Assembly (NCBI GenBank): GCA_036346205.1
Contig: JARFJB010001987.1
Coordinates: 4,834,501-4,898,500, forward strand
Length of the DNA: 64,000 bases
Direction: 5' to 3'
Origin: Vesta saturnalis
Lineage: Eukaryota > Arthropoda > Insecta > Coleoptera > Lampyridae
Below are positions 1 to 13,330 of the stretch, piece after piece. Under the pieces are notes generated by a model that was not told where the DNA came from, ran no database searches, and saw only the letters and a list, made by a program, of their open reading frames with translations. Numbering within the stretch: position 1 is the stretch's first letter; the number at the start of each line of letters is the position of its first letter. A program made the translations under genes and the position numbers.

Positions 1-299
1 ATTTTACATGGAAAACGTACCGTAGTAGTCAACTATCGAATTATTCAATACCTGGTGGACCCGTGTCTGTCCGATTATCGTAGTTCAGAGGCGAAGGAGA
101 GTTTCATTGTTTGTTGGTGCTATATGAACGGTAAACGTTTATTTTATTATTTCTTTGATGACAATAATAAAGTGTGTATTTTTTTATTTTTAATTTTTAA
201 TCATAAAATTGTAATAATTAAAATAATTAAGTTATTGCAAAAATATATTAATAAATTAATGTGATGTACAATATTAGCGAAAAATTCTTAAACACAACC

Positions 300-375
300 T
301 CACATATTGTTAGCCCTGAAGAAGGCATCAGATAATATATGCCGAAAGCTCGGCCTGCAAGTAAACAGTAATGTT
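300..375 (+). other. Hammerhead-ribozyme-like motif, possible Penelope tail
   Basis: CTGAAGA (316-322) is followed by a hairpin of GGCAT (324-328) with ATGCC (339-343) and then GAAA (344-347). This is the order of the hammerhead catalytic core: CUGANGA, stem II, GAAA. Penelope-like elements are known to carry such ribozymes in their terminal repeats, so this may be the tail of a decayed Penelope copy. I could not draw a convincing stem III or a valid NUH cleavage site, so activity is doubtful. Confidence 0.35.
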
Positions 376-420
376 TATTTAAATCTCCGGAGTCGTAAAC
401 CCCTGAGAATTGTGAATCTA

Positions 421-525
<105 letters not shown>

Positions 526-2700
526 ATTAAAAATAGGCTTAATAAAGGAGCTAGAGTTTATTGAGTTTGAATTTCTATATAGTAGGCAAGTTAGATAAAT
601 TTGTGGAAGTATACAGTTCGTTTTCAATGAAAAAATAGTTAGTAAGATTATGGCTTTGATGTGACAAAACAGGCTTCGTGGGGTTTGCACATGATTGTTA
701 TTTTCATAAAAGCATGGAACTATACCAGTAACATGTGAGAAAGTCCAACATGATGAATATTAATGGGTACGATTAGTTTCGTGTAACATATTTATATAAT
801 TTCGCGTTTTATTCATTGAATTGTAGCATTTTGAACACATATTATTATAGGTACAATGCATAAACTATTTAAAATATGAAAGAAAGGGTATAATACAAAC
901 ATAGTGTATTTGTAATTCAAAGACTAAGTATATAAAACGTAAGAAGTGATAGTGATTTAAAAACATAATTAAGTACATGAACAACAACTGTGCAGTGTGA
1001 CATTTAATATAAAATTGCAAATTCTATTTTTTAATTATATAAACTAAAAGTAAATTTATGGTAAGTTAGGTTAAGTATTATTTGTAAGAATTTCACAAAA
1101 TTATAGTTTTTATAGGGTAAGATAAGTTTAAAATAAATTATAAACACATTTAATAGTAAGTTTCCTCAGTTCAACAAGGAATTTAACTATAAATATGTAA
1201 TATAAACATAAAATTAGAAAAGTTAGGTTAACTACCTAAATTTTAAATATGAAGGTAGAAGTTTTGTAAAATTTAAATAAAAAAGGTTGAAATAAATGCA
1301 TTCTGATACAGTTTTTTATGTGGAATTTGAATATGTAATTAGTTTAGTTGTAGGATGTAAGATTTTTTTGATATTAGTAAATTTAGATTATTAGTTTTCA
1401 GATTGAAATGTATCGATGCAAAATAGGGCTTGTGAGATGTCTTTTTATGCGGAATTTTTCCTGATTCCAAATCTGTAATTAAAAATCAAATCCGAATTGT
1501 ATTGAAAAAGATATAGCATAATTTATGTTTTAATTAAGTGTACAATTTTGTTTAGACCAATCAGAAGCTAAAATCTTTTGTGTGTAATGTAAAAAAATTG
1601 AAATTTTGGTATCTAGGAGAAATGTATAAAAGGAATTGCCCCTGATTTCTCGCTCTCTTGCCTTTTGAAATCTTTGTGACTAACAAGTCATAGTGTTAGT
1701 GTTATTTGTGTTAACATATAAATAACAATTCTCGTAAACATTATCGGAATTGAAACGCGATCGAAGTAGAGTTGTTTTAGCCTATAACTAAAGTTAAATT
1801 TAAGGTTACCGATCACAATCGTTCGATAAAATTGTAATTATTTCGTTTTTCAAGATCGTGTGTAAACATCGGGTGATATGCAATTTTTTTTGTATGCTAA
1901 TAAATTCTTCAATTGTCTTGGATTCGATGTTTATTTTGATTAAGATCATAAAATAAATCTTCACTTCATAGCGGAATCTAAAATAAAGGTGCAAGTGAAA
2001 CAAAATCTATATGAACTTAAGAACAGTTATTTGATTTGGATGAAATAATGGAATGTTAAGCAGCATATTTTGGACAGCAAGGCAGTATCACCGATTTATG
2101 GAAGGAAGTCTACGTCTAATGTTCAATGTGGACCAACTCGATTTGGAATTTGCAGCAACACATGTGAGTTGTATTTCGCTTTCATAACCCTTTTGCATGG
2201 TTTATTTTTTTGCTGTCCTATATTTATTTTTTTTAAATAATGTATAAATGGTTGTACAAATACACGTGTCAATATCTGAAAAGTAAATGATTCAGCGTTA
2301 TATTGAAATTAATAAGCTTACCTCAAATAAAATTAAAATTGTGCTCAATAATTTAGATCAATTGCCGAAATTTTTGACAGGCTACATTTATTTCAGTATT
2401 AAGTGTGCAACGCATGCGTATTTTGTGCAGATTTTAACAAAGTTGGTTTCACATAGTAACTGTTTATTATAAAATAGAATTTGATCATTTATATGAATAT
2501 TCACAGATTTAACTTATTTTGCCAACAATCAATGTTTAATACAATGGAACCCTATCCCCAAAAGAGATACTGAGCTAGTATGGCGCATAATATTTTTTAT
2601 AATATTATCACAATATAAAAACCTAATTTCCCCAAAGTTTAAGTTTAAATTTAAAGTTTAAATATTATTTTATTTCAGTTTTAATTTAATAATTAGCTCG
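526..2700. other. A+T-rich DNA, no gene seen
   Basis: I see no open frame with a recognisable domain, no RNA gene and no clear transposon end. Base composition is strongly A+T-rich. A short TTAGGTTAA-like motif recurs around 1070, 1110 and 1222, but it is dispersed rather than tandem. Confidence 0.6.
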
Positions 2701-2702
2701 CC

Positions 2703-2705
<3 letters not shown>

Positions 2706-2761
<56 letters not shown>
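2706..2761. repeat. (AT)n microsatellite
   Basis: An uninterrupted AT dinucleotide run of about 55 bases. Confidence 0.95.
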
Positions 2762-2764
<3 letters not shown>

Positions 2765-2837
2765 TTCATATTTAACCCATGTTCTTGCATTATGACTATA
2801 CTAAACTTTTTGTAACATTAGCTTAATTAGCTTAGTG

Positions 2838-3155
2838 TAACGTCTTTCCCATAAGGGCGCAAAATAGCTCATAATGATGCATAATTGTTGTGCATAACAA
2901 GACTAATTTATTCATAGGGTTATAATTTTTGAAGTGACTTAATACCTGTGGAGGCTCAAAATTTTACTTTTGCGATACAAAGAGGCCCATAATTGGGGCC
3001 TAATTGCTGTACAAGAAAAAAGTAACCTATGCAGAAATTCACGGCTGTAAAGTAAGCTGCGTCAGTGCAATTTTACCATAACTGCTTTCCTATAAGGGCG
3101 CGTAATTTTGTTTCAACGCACAAAGCTCGCATAATCGGCGTGTAATTATAAGTTT
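2838..3155. repeat. Diverged repeat with ATAAGGGCGC motif
   Basis: CTTTCCCATAAGGGCGC near 2850 is matched by CTTTCCTATAAGGGCGC near 3086, each followed by a similar stretch rich in CATAAT. The two copies are about 240 bases apart, with a weaker related stretch near 2980. This looks like an old tandem or dispersed repeat of unknown origin. Confidence 0.4.
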
Positions 3156-3159
3156 ATAT

Positions 3160-5845
3160 CACATGACTCAAATGAAACCCGGCTATTTTCACACCCCTAC
3201 CAAACGACTTCGCAATATACAAAGTATATATTAAAAGAAATGAAATAATGTGTTACGTGCCCAAAGGGATGTTGGTAGAAATTGTGGCTAAGGTGCTGTA
3301 ACGTAGAATAAGGAATTAGCCGGAAGCTCAGTCGGTCGGTTAAGCACTTGGATGCATGGGGGTTTTGGCAGGAGAAAAGAGATACATATAATTTAAAAAA
3401 GGGCACCACTTGATTTAATTTTATATCGCCCCCTCTATCAAGAAAAGGGCTACGGCCACATAGGACAAAATAGACAGCTAAAAGAAAATGGTGAACTAAG
3501 TCCACACTGACAAAGGACTGGCTAGGAAGTTGATCGTAGCTCACCGGGTTAACGAAATAACTTACGATTGTTTAACACCACTTATTTAATATACCCCAAC
3601 GTAAAATAGTATAAATGTTATAATAATAATTAAATTTTCGTAAATATCTAACACAAAAACATTTTTATAGAGCGCCAACTCGCAGACCTAAATACAATTC
3701 TAGCAGGAAATATTCCCAATACATGAATCAATATACATCAGAGACAATATATCTATGAAATAAACCAGCAGTAATCAACTTTCCTTTCCACCAAAACTAT
3801 GAAGTGTACTTAATATTTACATACTCAGACACAATACGGTTCGGCATCTAGTGTTGACCCTAAAAGAAAAGAATACCCAAACATATATCTATAATTATCC
3901 GAAATTGAATTCTTGTATACCGATATCCCACGAAGAGCTCTCCGTTGAACTAATTTATCAGTTTCCAATCAACCGGACTCAAATAAACCCCAAATATAAA
4001 GCGAAAATTAGCACTAGATGTCTACCCTGTTGTTTACTTATGTAAGCACAAAATATTCTTCAATAAAATTACTATGAGCATTACAGACAAAATAATAACC
4101 ATGAAGCGTTTAGGAAATTTAGAAAAGCCAAGTTTATTACCGATTTGGCAATTGCAGTACAAGAATTTAATAAAGCGCAACACAGAATGACACATTTATT
4201 GGTAAGCATAGGGCTACCAACAAAAGATTCAAATTAGTAAATCCTACTTCAAACAGTTTTATACTAAACAAACATTAAAATTGTAATCAGAAAAAAATAA
4301 CAAATGTTATACAACCGCAATGATAATAAATAAATATTCAATTTGAGTTACACAGTAATTGAAACCCCAGCAGTGAGCATAATTTTTTGACATACATTGT
4401 ATATTTAAACTCAACTAGCAGCATTCAGTCAACAAAACAGCTGATTGCATGTATAGTAAACATAGGTAGTTCCAACGGTTGAACAACTACGGTTATTTAT
4501 CAGAATAAAGCTAGTACATAAGAAAAGTTAGAAATTGATAGATAAAATACAAATTCTATTGCAAAGTTAAATGTAAGTATAAGCGAAACTTTGGAATAAC
4601 CCAAATTATCTTTTACAGGTACAAATGTATAGTATTACTCTCGATTGCTAAGAAAATGTTTAACAGTAACGTATAACCATTAGTTTCAGGATTAAGATAA
4701 TTGCGGAAACACACTAATACAAGTAGCAAGCACAGTGATGTAATTGTTATAAGAATTTCAGTAAAGTACAGATAACGAGAGCCTCGTTATGTAGAAAAGC
4801 TAACAAAAGTCACTCACCATAGGTACATTTTGTATGCGTACAACTATAGTACTTATCCGAAACTAGTCGTAGGTGTAACGTATATTTCTTCAGTTAATGC
4901 GGAAGATACTAGGAGAGGGAGTGATCGTAAACTGTTTCAATTCAGGTTCGAAGATCCATAACTAATATGTCACACCTCGGAGGAATGGTATCCAATTGTG
5001 CTGTCAGAAACGGTTTAATTATTCCTTATGGAAGCACGAGATATGTTAATCTTGAGTGAATGTGTAAAGGACCAAAAAGAACCTATATAAGATAACTGTG
5101 TTAGAATTGAAATCGATACCCAAATTTTATAAAATATGATCTTTATGCTGTATTAAAATTTCAAAACATGTACGCATGCATTTCGAAGTTGTTTAGTAAA
5201 TAAGAAAAGAAAGTGAGTAGCTTACCTCTTGACCGAAGCTAAGGTGTAGTAGAAACAAAAAAAAATTAAAGCCGAACTAAAATTCGAAAAGGATTTATTT
5301 ACATGGAAAAGATTAAAACCAGCAACAGGCTGAGTTAAAATTTTACTTGAAAAATTCAATCAAATTTTTAAGAACACCTTTTCCAAATTTTCCATTTGCT
5401 TCTCACTACGCATTGGATTTCTTGGCCGAAAATGGCGTTCTTCCTTCCTCTATCAAGGTACCAGAAAATCACAAAAAGAAAGAAGATTAATTGCTACCAA
5501 TACTCGAATTTTAAAACGATCACATGTTTGAAAAATCTCCTACTAAGAACGAATTTTATTGACAATGTTGCCATTTCCCAATAACATACAGGATGAGTCG
5601 TAACTAAAGACCATAAATTTATAAACCAAAATTTACACGTATCAAATGCATGTTCTTATGATAAATAAACAATATAGTAAAAACAGCAACAGTAATTTGT
5701 CAGATGGAAATTTAAACCTTCATGGCAGGGTTTAATTTTATTCAAATAAGAAACAATACGTCTATTGTTGCTAATTTGAAAAAAGTTTCATAACCGCCTA
5801 CTAAGTTGAAATTTTTAAACATCATTTAGCGTTGCAAGCTTCTAG
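3160..5845. other. A+T-rich DNA, no gene seen
   Basis: The longest open frames here (115 codons on the minus strand at 3197-3544, 64 and 62 codons elsewhere) show no recognisable motif and no codon structure that I would trust. I call no gene. Confidence 0.55.
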
Positions 5846-5846
5846 G

Positions 5847-5848
<2 letters not shown>

Positions 5849-5890
<42 letters not shown>

Positions 5891-6327
5891 ATACACACAC
5901 ACGCACACACACACACACACACAGAAATACACACACACACACAGACACACACGCACGCACACGCACAAACACACGCACACGCAGGCGCACACGCACACGC
6001 ACACACACACACAGACACACACGCACACGCACAGGCACACTAACACGAACACGCACACGTACACGAACACGCACACGCACACGCACACGCACACGTACAC
6101 GCACACGCACACGCACACGCACACTACACGCACACGTACAAGCACAAGCACACGACACCACGCACACCGCACACGCACACGCACACGCACACGCACACGC
6201 ACACGCACACGCACACGCACACGCACACGCACACGAACACACGCACACGACACGCACACGCACACGCACACGCACACACGCACACGAACACGCACACACG
6301 CAGCACGCATCACGCACACGTCACACG

Positions 6328-6358
<31 letters not shown>

Positions 6359-6400
6359 ACTCGCACACGCACACGCACACGTTCACTCTCATACACACGC
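5849..6400. repeat. (CA)n / (CACACG)n minisatellite
   Basis: About 550 bases of CA dinucleotides with regular CG interruptions, giving CACACG and CACGCA higher-order units. It is open in four frames for 60-211 codons, but the products (Thr-His, Arg-Val or Cys-Val repeats) are simple-repeat artefacts. Confidence 0.97.
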
Positions 6401-6409
6401 ACAGTCTGT

Positions 6410-8510
6410 CAAACGAGACTGTTCTCCTGTCATACGTGAAAAAGTGAATTTATTTCATGTTCTGTAATAGATTCTGTAACTCTTGTTACTTCTTGTGAAA
6501 AACGCCGCCACGTCGTGCTTCTGTTGTACATGGCACTAGCCATTAACCCTGCCTGTAAACGTCAAGGAACCATCCTGAATATATTCCTGAATGCCAGACG
6601 TGCACATGTGCGTGTGCATATTCGCGAACATGTGCGTGTGCATCTGAGTGAGTGTGTATCGATGTTATCATCCACAATAACGCCAGAACGATAAACTTGA
6701 AATTTCGTATCTACTCCTGCAACAGTATAAAATTTATCCAGCGATGACTTATTTGTCAAATATGTATAAAACGGCTGTATATTCCAAAGATATAGAAATA
6801 CAGAGTATAGGTATTAAAATTTTCAATTAATTATTTTCTATAAATTGTTTTTGGTACGACACGACGGTTAATTTGGCGGAAAAAAAGATATTTCGATTTT
6901 ACATAAGTTTTTTAATACAAAAACAAATAAGCCTTAAGTTTTTATGGATGTGGTCGGCTTTGGAATTTTGAGCATCTGTATGTCTATTAAAGTGACATGA
7001 AGGTTGGACGTCTATCTGACATTTAATTTAATACTGCCGATTTTACAACGTTGCCTATTTTTATTATGAAGTTATTAAAAAAGAGTGCATAATTACTTTA
7101 AAAAAATATATTCTTTCATTTCTTTTAATTATTTTACTGAAAATATTTGTAATAAATTCATTTCGACAATTTTATTTTATAATTCTGTAAGCTAAAGTTA
7201 TCTCACTACCTTTCTACAATTTAAGCAAAAGACAGAGCACTTACACATTTTATTTAAGTGGTCAATTTTTACATTGTTGGTAACACCAACATCTCTCCAC
7301 TAGATGTGTTCCACAACATTTATGATTTAAAGTAGCTCAAAAACCTTAACTAAGGTACATACGAAGGAGAATAAAATCAATTTCTTGCTACGAAGAAACT
7401 ACAGTGTTGTTAGTTTGTGAACTTGTTTCATATTTTAGTGCCGTACATATAGAATTAAAAAAAATAGTAAGGATTTAAAATGTGTTCTTTATTTTAACCA
7501 TATATGCACAACAGCAGTGAGTAGTATATTTTGAAACGGCCACAGTTTCTCCATAAAGTTTGTAATGGCATTTACAAGCACAATCCCGTCACTATAGTGA
7601 CATTTCGATATTTGTGCCGCAAATAGTGTGATTAACAGACCACCTACAAATGACTATAGAGCAGCAAAAAAAAAAGCAAAAAATAATTGGTCTGTAACTT
7701 AAAGTTACATTGAAACAAGAATTTAAAATATGTAAAACGTAGTTTTGCGCTGGTTGCTTACTCATCGGGGACATACGATACAAAGATAAATTGAAAACTC
7801 TTTTTCTTTTAAACAGGTGATAAGAGATGCTAAATCACATGAGTAGTTTTCGGTTAAACGGCACGATATTCGTATAAAGTTTAGATAATGTCAATTTACA
7901 AAAAGACAACGTGCACCTTAATATACATGTAAACCCATTAAATAAATAAATAAGTGAACGCCGTTTAATCTTATCATAAACGAAATGAACCAAAAATATA
8001 AGTAATTGTTCGTAAAGCTTCAAAATTTCTACTAATTATTATTTATAATATACGTGTAATAATAGAATACTACTGTATGTTGGTTATTCCAGAATGAAGT
8101 TCAGATTTAACTTAAATAAACACTGTGAAGGGCAAGGTTTTGATTGGTCACATTTTTGTTTGTTTTTTCTTCTTAATTTGGATGCAGAACTATTTTATTC
8201 GTATAGAGTTTATCTGAGACAAGTTTGTGTTTCTCGGATGTGTCGAATTGACGGCGATACGGCCCAGTTGTGTGCACAGCCATCATAGTCTTTGTGATAA
8301 CGAGTGGAGCTTATCCATTCCCCACCACACACCGTTAATGGTAGATACCGCGGGATGTGCTTGTGGGAGCGTATGTTTGGAATGCAAGTTGCGCTATGTT
8401 GATTGAAATGTTTTAAATAAATTCAGTATTATTTCTCTCGACTCAAAAAATATAATATACACTAAAGTAGTATACAATATACATGTATAAACATATACCT
8501 TATAACAGAA
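6410..8510. other. Non-coding A+T-rich DNA
   Basis: No gene, RNA or transposon signature is visible. Short open frames (60-65 codons) lack motifs. Confidence 0.55.
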
Positions 8511-8519
8511 ATTTAAATA

Positions 8520-8895
8520 TGTAGAAATTAAGATACGCCACTGGTAGGCGTTGAAAATAAATTACAAATACATTAGAGTATTTTATATAAATATAACGTA
8601 AATCATATAGTAAAGTTTAATATAGGTTGCAATTTAACATTAAAAACCATTAAAGCGAAGTATAAATTAATCTTTCCATTGAAACCAAAATTAACAATCA
8701 ATTCAGAATCATACGAGATAACGAGCCTCCACTGGTCAACTTGTAACTTATTTTAGCTTGAAGGGTAAAATATAGAGGCGCGACTTTTGCAAAATTAACG
8801 AAGTAATCAAACAAATTAAGCAGCATGTGAAAGATCATGTTTTGGTCAATTAGAATTGCCTATTTATTTTGCACATAACCGTTGCGCAGTAAAAT
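8520..8895 (-). repeat. Dispersed repeat, copy 1
   Basis: The reverse complement of this stretch resembles 58720-59060. Shared landmarks are the GCGCAACGGTTAT block, an ACATGATCT block, a GCGCCTCTAT block followed by a CCCTTCAA stretch, and a GTTGAC block. I estimate well under 85% identity by eye. No coding capacity is visible, so this is a family of unknown class. Confidence 0.5.
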
Positions 8896-8999
8896 AGGCA
8901 AACGTAGAGAAGTATAAACCGAGACCATCTTAAAAGTGGTTTTACGAATTTTCATTGGTCAAATAAAGTACCACATGCACACGTATATGCATGCGCACA

Positions 9000-9066
9000 T
9001 GCATACGCACACTCACACACTCACGAACACTCACTCACAAACACACACACCCACGCACGCGCGTGA

Positions 9067-9112
<46 letters not shown>

Positions 9113-9150
9113 ATATACATATATATACATACGCACGCACGCACTCACGA
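9000..9150. repeat. (CA)n microsatellite
   Basis: CA-rich DNA with a pure (AC)n core at about 9068-9106, running into mixed (AT)/(AC) sequence. The 98-codon frame across it is an artefact. Confidence 0.95.
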
Positions 9151-9649
9151 CTTAGCCTTAGTGAAAGAAGTCGATTGCATAACCTTCTATACTATACTTC
9201 TTTTTCACATTTCTGGGTATTTTGTGGCCTAAAACAATACGAAAAACACATTTTTAGAAAAGAAAATCTCATATGTGATTGAGTGTCTTTGTGTAAGTGT
9301 GCGCGATACCTTTCGATAAAATACAAGATTTTGAAGTAAAAATTAATCGTGTCATGTGCAAACCACAGACATAACGTGCAAGTGGTTCATGAACCATTAC
9401 AAGATAATCGACTATGAAATCTTGGTAAAAAATTTAGGTCAAGTTCGTTGATGAGCAAAATCCAACTAGTGGTGGTAGGGTATTAGAAAGTTAAAAAAAT
9501 TCATTGCTTCAAATTTTAAAAAGTTACATAGATAAAAAAAGACTAATACTTTTGTAATAGTAATTTCAAAATAAATAATATATGCACATAACGACGTGCG
9601 CAGTAATTAGGCACGTAAAAATTGTGTATTTAATTTATCGAACCGATTT

Positions 9650-10020
9650 TGTATGAAAGTCGGGTATTAGGATTTTAAGATCGCTGAGTCATAAAGTACA
9701 TTTGTCAAAATTAATAAATTCAAAATGGCGGGTCAAACATGGGAATTATCGTGCTTTACAAACCCGATATGACTTAACACATTCAGGTCATTGTGCGGCG
9801 TAATGTTCACATTTGCAACTTTGTTAATTTGCTACAACATCTATCTACAACAAAACAATCTTATAAAACTGGCACGTCGGCGCACTCGACTTAGCCTTAT
9901 GGTGCAAAAATTTCTTGAAGGTCGGGTATTGGGAGTTTTAACCATCGCTAAGAATAAATCATTTGTCAATAATGAGGAATTTAAAATGGCGGGTAAAAAT
10001 AGAATTATCACATGTTTATG
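9650..10020. repeat. Direct repeat, two diverged units
   Basis: The stretch from about 9655 (GTCGGGTATTAGG) to AAAATGGCGGGT near 9723 is repeated from about 9919 (GTCGGGTATTGGG) to AAAATGGCGGGT near 9984. The spacing is about 260 bases. No protein motif is seen. Confidence 0.55.
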
Positions 10021-10627
10021 AAAGCTCAAATCTCAGGTATTGATGGGCTTTGAAGTTGATATATTTATAATATTTGAGAAAGAGTTATGGCAGATAATTT
10101 GCCTGTCGGTTAAAAATCTTATATACTGATACTATATATAGTACTATGATATATCCGCTGGTGTTGATACCATTAATAGATCTCATAAAACATGAAAAAA
10201 CGTCAGGCCACAAAATTGATTTTCAAGTACTACAATGCTAGCCAACATAGAACACTATAAATCTCGGATCATTAAAGAGGCAATTGGGATAGAAAAACAC
10301 ATTGACACGCTAAACAACAGAGTTGATGGATTACGATTACTAGCAACGTGAAACCAACTCTAATCAATAAACACAAAAATAACACAGCCAAATACGACGA
10401 CATACAAAGCAGAAGACAAACAAAAAGATAGAAGGAAAGTGGAGAAAGTGAAAGTAAAAGTGCAACAAAAGGACCAATCACATGATGTTAAGCACGTAAC
10501 CAGCGATATAAAATAGAACCTCTACGAAAGCTGGGAAAAACTAAAAAGTTTTCCTTCCTAATTGCCTAATAGACGACGTCACAGTTATAATTTTATTGTG
10601 TTTGTTGTGTTGATCCGCGTAGCTCTT

Positions 10628-10775
10628 GTGGTATCCAAAAGACCGTCTGTTGTAAAACGACGTTATCGGCAAAGTCTCAGCCGTCCATCAGGCTGTAACT
10701 GTCTGCTCCAGTGAGTTACTCGAACTGAACTAACTTCCTGTCGTTTTGCAACAAACTGGCTTCTTGGATAGTCAG
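10628..10775. repeat. Small foldback with 30-base arms
   Basis: The arm beginning TATCCAAAAGACC near 10631 and ending AAAACGAC is mirrored by GTCGTTTTGC...TTGGATA near 10740-10770. The loop holds GAGTTACTCGAACTGAACT, a stretch also found near 22365 beside the Penelope-like element. This suggests the tail of a retroelement inside a small inverted repeat. Confidence 0.45.
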
Positions 10776-10859
10776 AAGAGATTGCGGATTCAACACTCGA
10801 AACTAGCAGTACATAACATCAGTTGTCGAAAACCTAAAGGTTGATATTATATTGTATAC

Positions 10860-13240
10860 ACATGGCGTGGTACAGAAAAGTGCCATGCATAGTGCCACGC
10901 TTATAGTAGGACACTAAATTAAGAAAAAGTTTCTATGAACTTAGGTCCGCAACGTCTTCATATTTAAAAGGAATGGAGTGTATGGAAGATTTAATTATGC
11001 TTTGTTTATTTTTAATATCTTTTACTAATGATTAATATGGTGGATGATAATTTTGTATACAGTCTTTATCACGAAAGATTCAAATCATGACACTATAGTT
11101 GTTTTAATTACTGATAGAGGCGCCACATACAGGTTTCCATCTTGTTATGAATCGGTCCGTAGACTTTTTCCTTACACTGTATGTCATTTTCGACTAGAAA
11201 AACTTGTTTTCCCATCTTTTCTGCTTCAGAAAGTTATGACCTTATTGAAGTCGCTAGGACCAACGGTTTACGAGAACAATGCATCCGATGCAATGCAAAT
11301 TATCCAAAAGCGCTTATTTGCAAAAACAATGACATAACACTTCAACAATTACAATTTTAATAGCAACCATGAAGGGCAGTGATTAAAAAAACATTTTTGA
11401 AGTTGTTCAAATGTTGTTCTTGTACTTCGAATACATATTTAATTCTTCGTTCCTAAGGATATGAGCACCTTTGCAATATTCCTGGTTATTACGGAATCAG
11501 CTGCGGATTCCATAATTCTAATCCATAGTTGCTCTTCATTATGTATTTCTACAGAATAGAGACAGTCATTTTCATGAATCCCAAAATTGAAAAATCGTAG
11601 GTGATTAGGTAGACTACGAGCTGGCCGTGGTACAGACGTCTGCCCTTGTACCAATTCACGTATTTCCAAATCTATCCAAAATTCCGTTGCCAATCGAGAC
11701 AAGTGAGCTAACGCTGCCATCATGCATGTAACGCAGTTCTACCAATAAATGGAACATCCTCTAGATAACGTATTTAGCTACAATCTCCAAGCAAATTTCT
11801 GGATACAGTTTCTGTCAAAGATTGGGCAATTAAAATGGGCCAATTAGCAGTAATTGATCAATATCCTGCCCACTTAATAGAAAACCCATATTGGTGATTT
11901 GTAATTAGTTTGATGAGGATTTGTCATCACTCAAGGTGCATATTATGTAGGTTCAGAAAACGGCTAAACCAGCTTCATCAGTAAACAAAATTGAAGAAAA
12001 ATATCGTTTTATGCAACTATTCGCAAAATTGTACACGAGGAAGATAGTCATGTTCTAATAGTGAATGAACCTTTTGGAAATGATACGGGGAAGAGATGTT
12101 TAATTGAAAATTTGTCTAACTGATTCATTACATTCGTTACCGCATGAACTTGTTTATCCTGGTGCTTGTTCTCAGAGATTATTTTCTACCATATCGTAAA
12201 CTAGTTTCTTTTATTACGAGTCGACGAGTTCTGGAAATTCGCACTATTATCTTTTGGTTTTTAACACATCTTCAAAACGCTATGCATCGTCAATAAATGT
12301 CCTTTATGAGGAATTGTAATGGATATCTTTCTCATAGATACGTTGAGCTTCGGAAGAATTTGATTACTTCCGTAACATACATTATTCCTGTGTTCTTCAA
12401 AAGTGTAGTGAACTTATTATTGAAAGTAATTTATGAAAAATCAATAAGAGAATGCAATATCAAAACTTATTTGAAGAACACAAACATAACACTCTAACAA
12501 GACAATATTTTGCAAGTGTCATAGATTTCATTTGTTTTTTCAATCATGCTGTTATTTTCATCACTCAATAGTACATATTATTGTTGTTGTTCTAAAATGT
12601 GTTCACTATACTTTTGAAGACATACAGGGACATGATTAATGTGTTGACGGCAGACACTGTTGTCAATATTCTCTAAAGCTCAACGTATCTATCGAGAATC
12701 TATCCTTTAGGACAGGTTCCTAATGTTCGAACATCCATTGACGTATAGGCGTTTGGATTAAGATATTCGGTGACAGATGTCTGTTTAAAAAGTCAGTTGG
12801 ATTTCCATGAATACCGTCGCACTGTTGAAAAGAAATAACCTGAACACATTATTAGAAGATGTTTCATTGGACATTGTTGCAAGAGAGGACTTTATGCTTG
12901 ATGGCAAGCTAGCTCACTTTTCTTGAGTGGTAAGGAAATTTTTTGAAAGGAGGTTTGAAAATAGGGGGATTTGTCATGGGGAGCTTGTAATATGATCACT
13001 GCTCTTCAGTAATAAAAGAACTGAGGTCATATTTGAATTCTGCGTGATAAAAAGCCCCTGTATACAAAATTTCGTCCACTTATTACATCATTGTAAGAAG
13101 ATATTAAGAAAAAACAAAAAAATAATTAAACTTCAACACCCTATATCTTTTAAACGAAGGCGTTGCGGACCTAAGTTCATAGGAACTTTTTTCTTATTTT
13201 AGTGTCCTCTATCGCGTGACACTTTTTCTGTGTCACCTGC

Positions 13241-13243
<3 letters not shown>
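10860..13243 (-). mobile_element. Mariner-superfamily element with long TIRs, decayed
   Basis: The left end (GGACACTAAATTAAG near 10908, then CTATGAACTTAGGTCCGCAACG) is the inverse of the right end (CGTTGCGGACCTAAGTTCATAG near 13158, then TTTTAGTGTCC). That gives inverted ends of about 50-100 bases around a 2.4-kb body. The body carries a minus-strand transposase relic. The right end abuts a (TA)n tract, as expected for TA-targeting elements. A diverged copy of the right-hand 530 bases lies at 15264-15793. Confidence 0.7.
11439..11740 (-). pseudogene. Mariner-type transposase, C-terminal relic
   Basis: A 94-codon open frame. Its start (MAALAHLSRLATEFWIDLE) plus the neighbouring frame (HDG) matches the second catalytic block of mariner-type DDE transposases, an Asp-Gly block followed by His and SR residues. 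The tail (NEEQLWIRIMESA) matches the usual C-terminal helix region. A frameshift splits the HDG motif from the following residues near 11720. The third catalytic block (PDLNPLDFF type) is not intact: PNHLRFFNFG stands in its place. Upstream on this strand I find only disconnected fragments, so the gene is dead. Confidence 0.55.
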
Positions 13244-13329
<86 letters not shown>

Positions 13330-13330
13330 C
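13243..13330. repeat. (AT)n microsatellite
   Basis: About 85 bases of AT dinucleotide. It lies between the right end of the 10860-13243 element and the left end of the 13331-15112 element. Confidence 0.95.

Noticed and set aside
1060..1235. TTAGG-like motifs considered as telomeric repeat remnants
   Set aside because: They are isolated GTTAGGTTAA-type words, not a tandem TTAGG array.
3197..3544. A 115-codon minus-strand frame considered as a host gene
   Set aside because: No domain, no splice context and no repeat or family resemblance that I can support.
5822..6467. Four overlapping open frames of 60-211 codons
   Set aside because: They are translations of a CA/CG simple repeat; Thr-His, Cys-Val and Arg-Val products have no sequence complexity.
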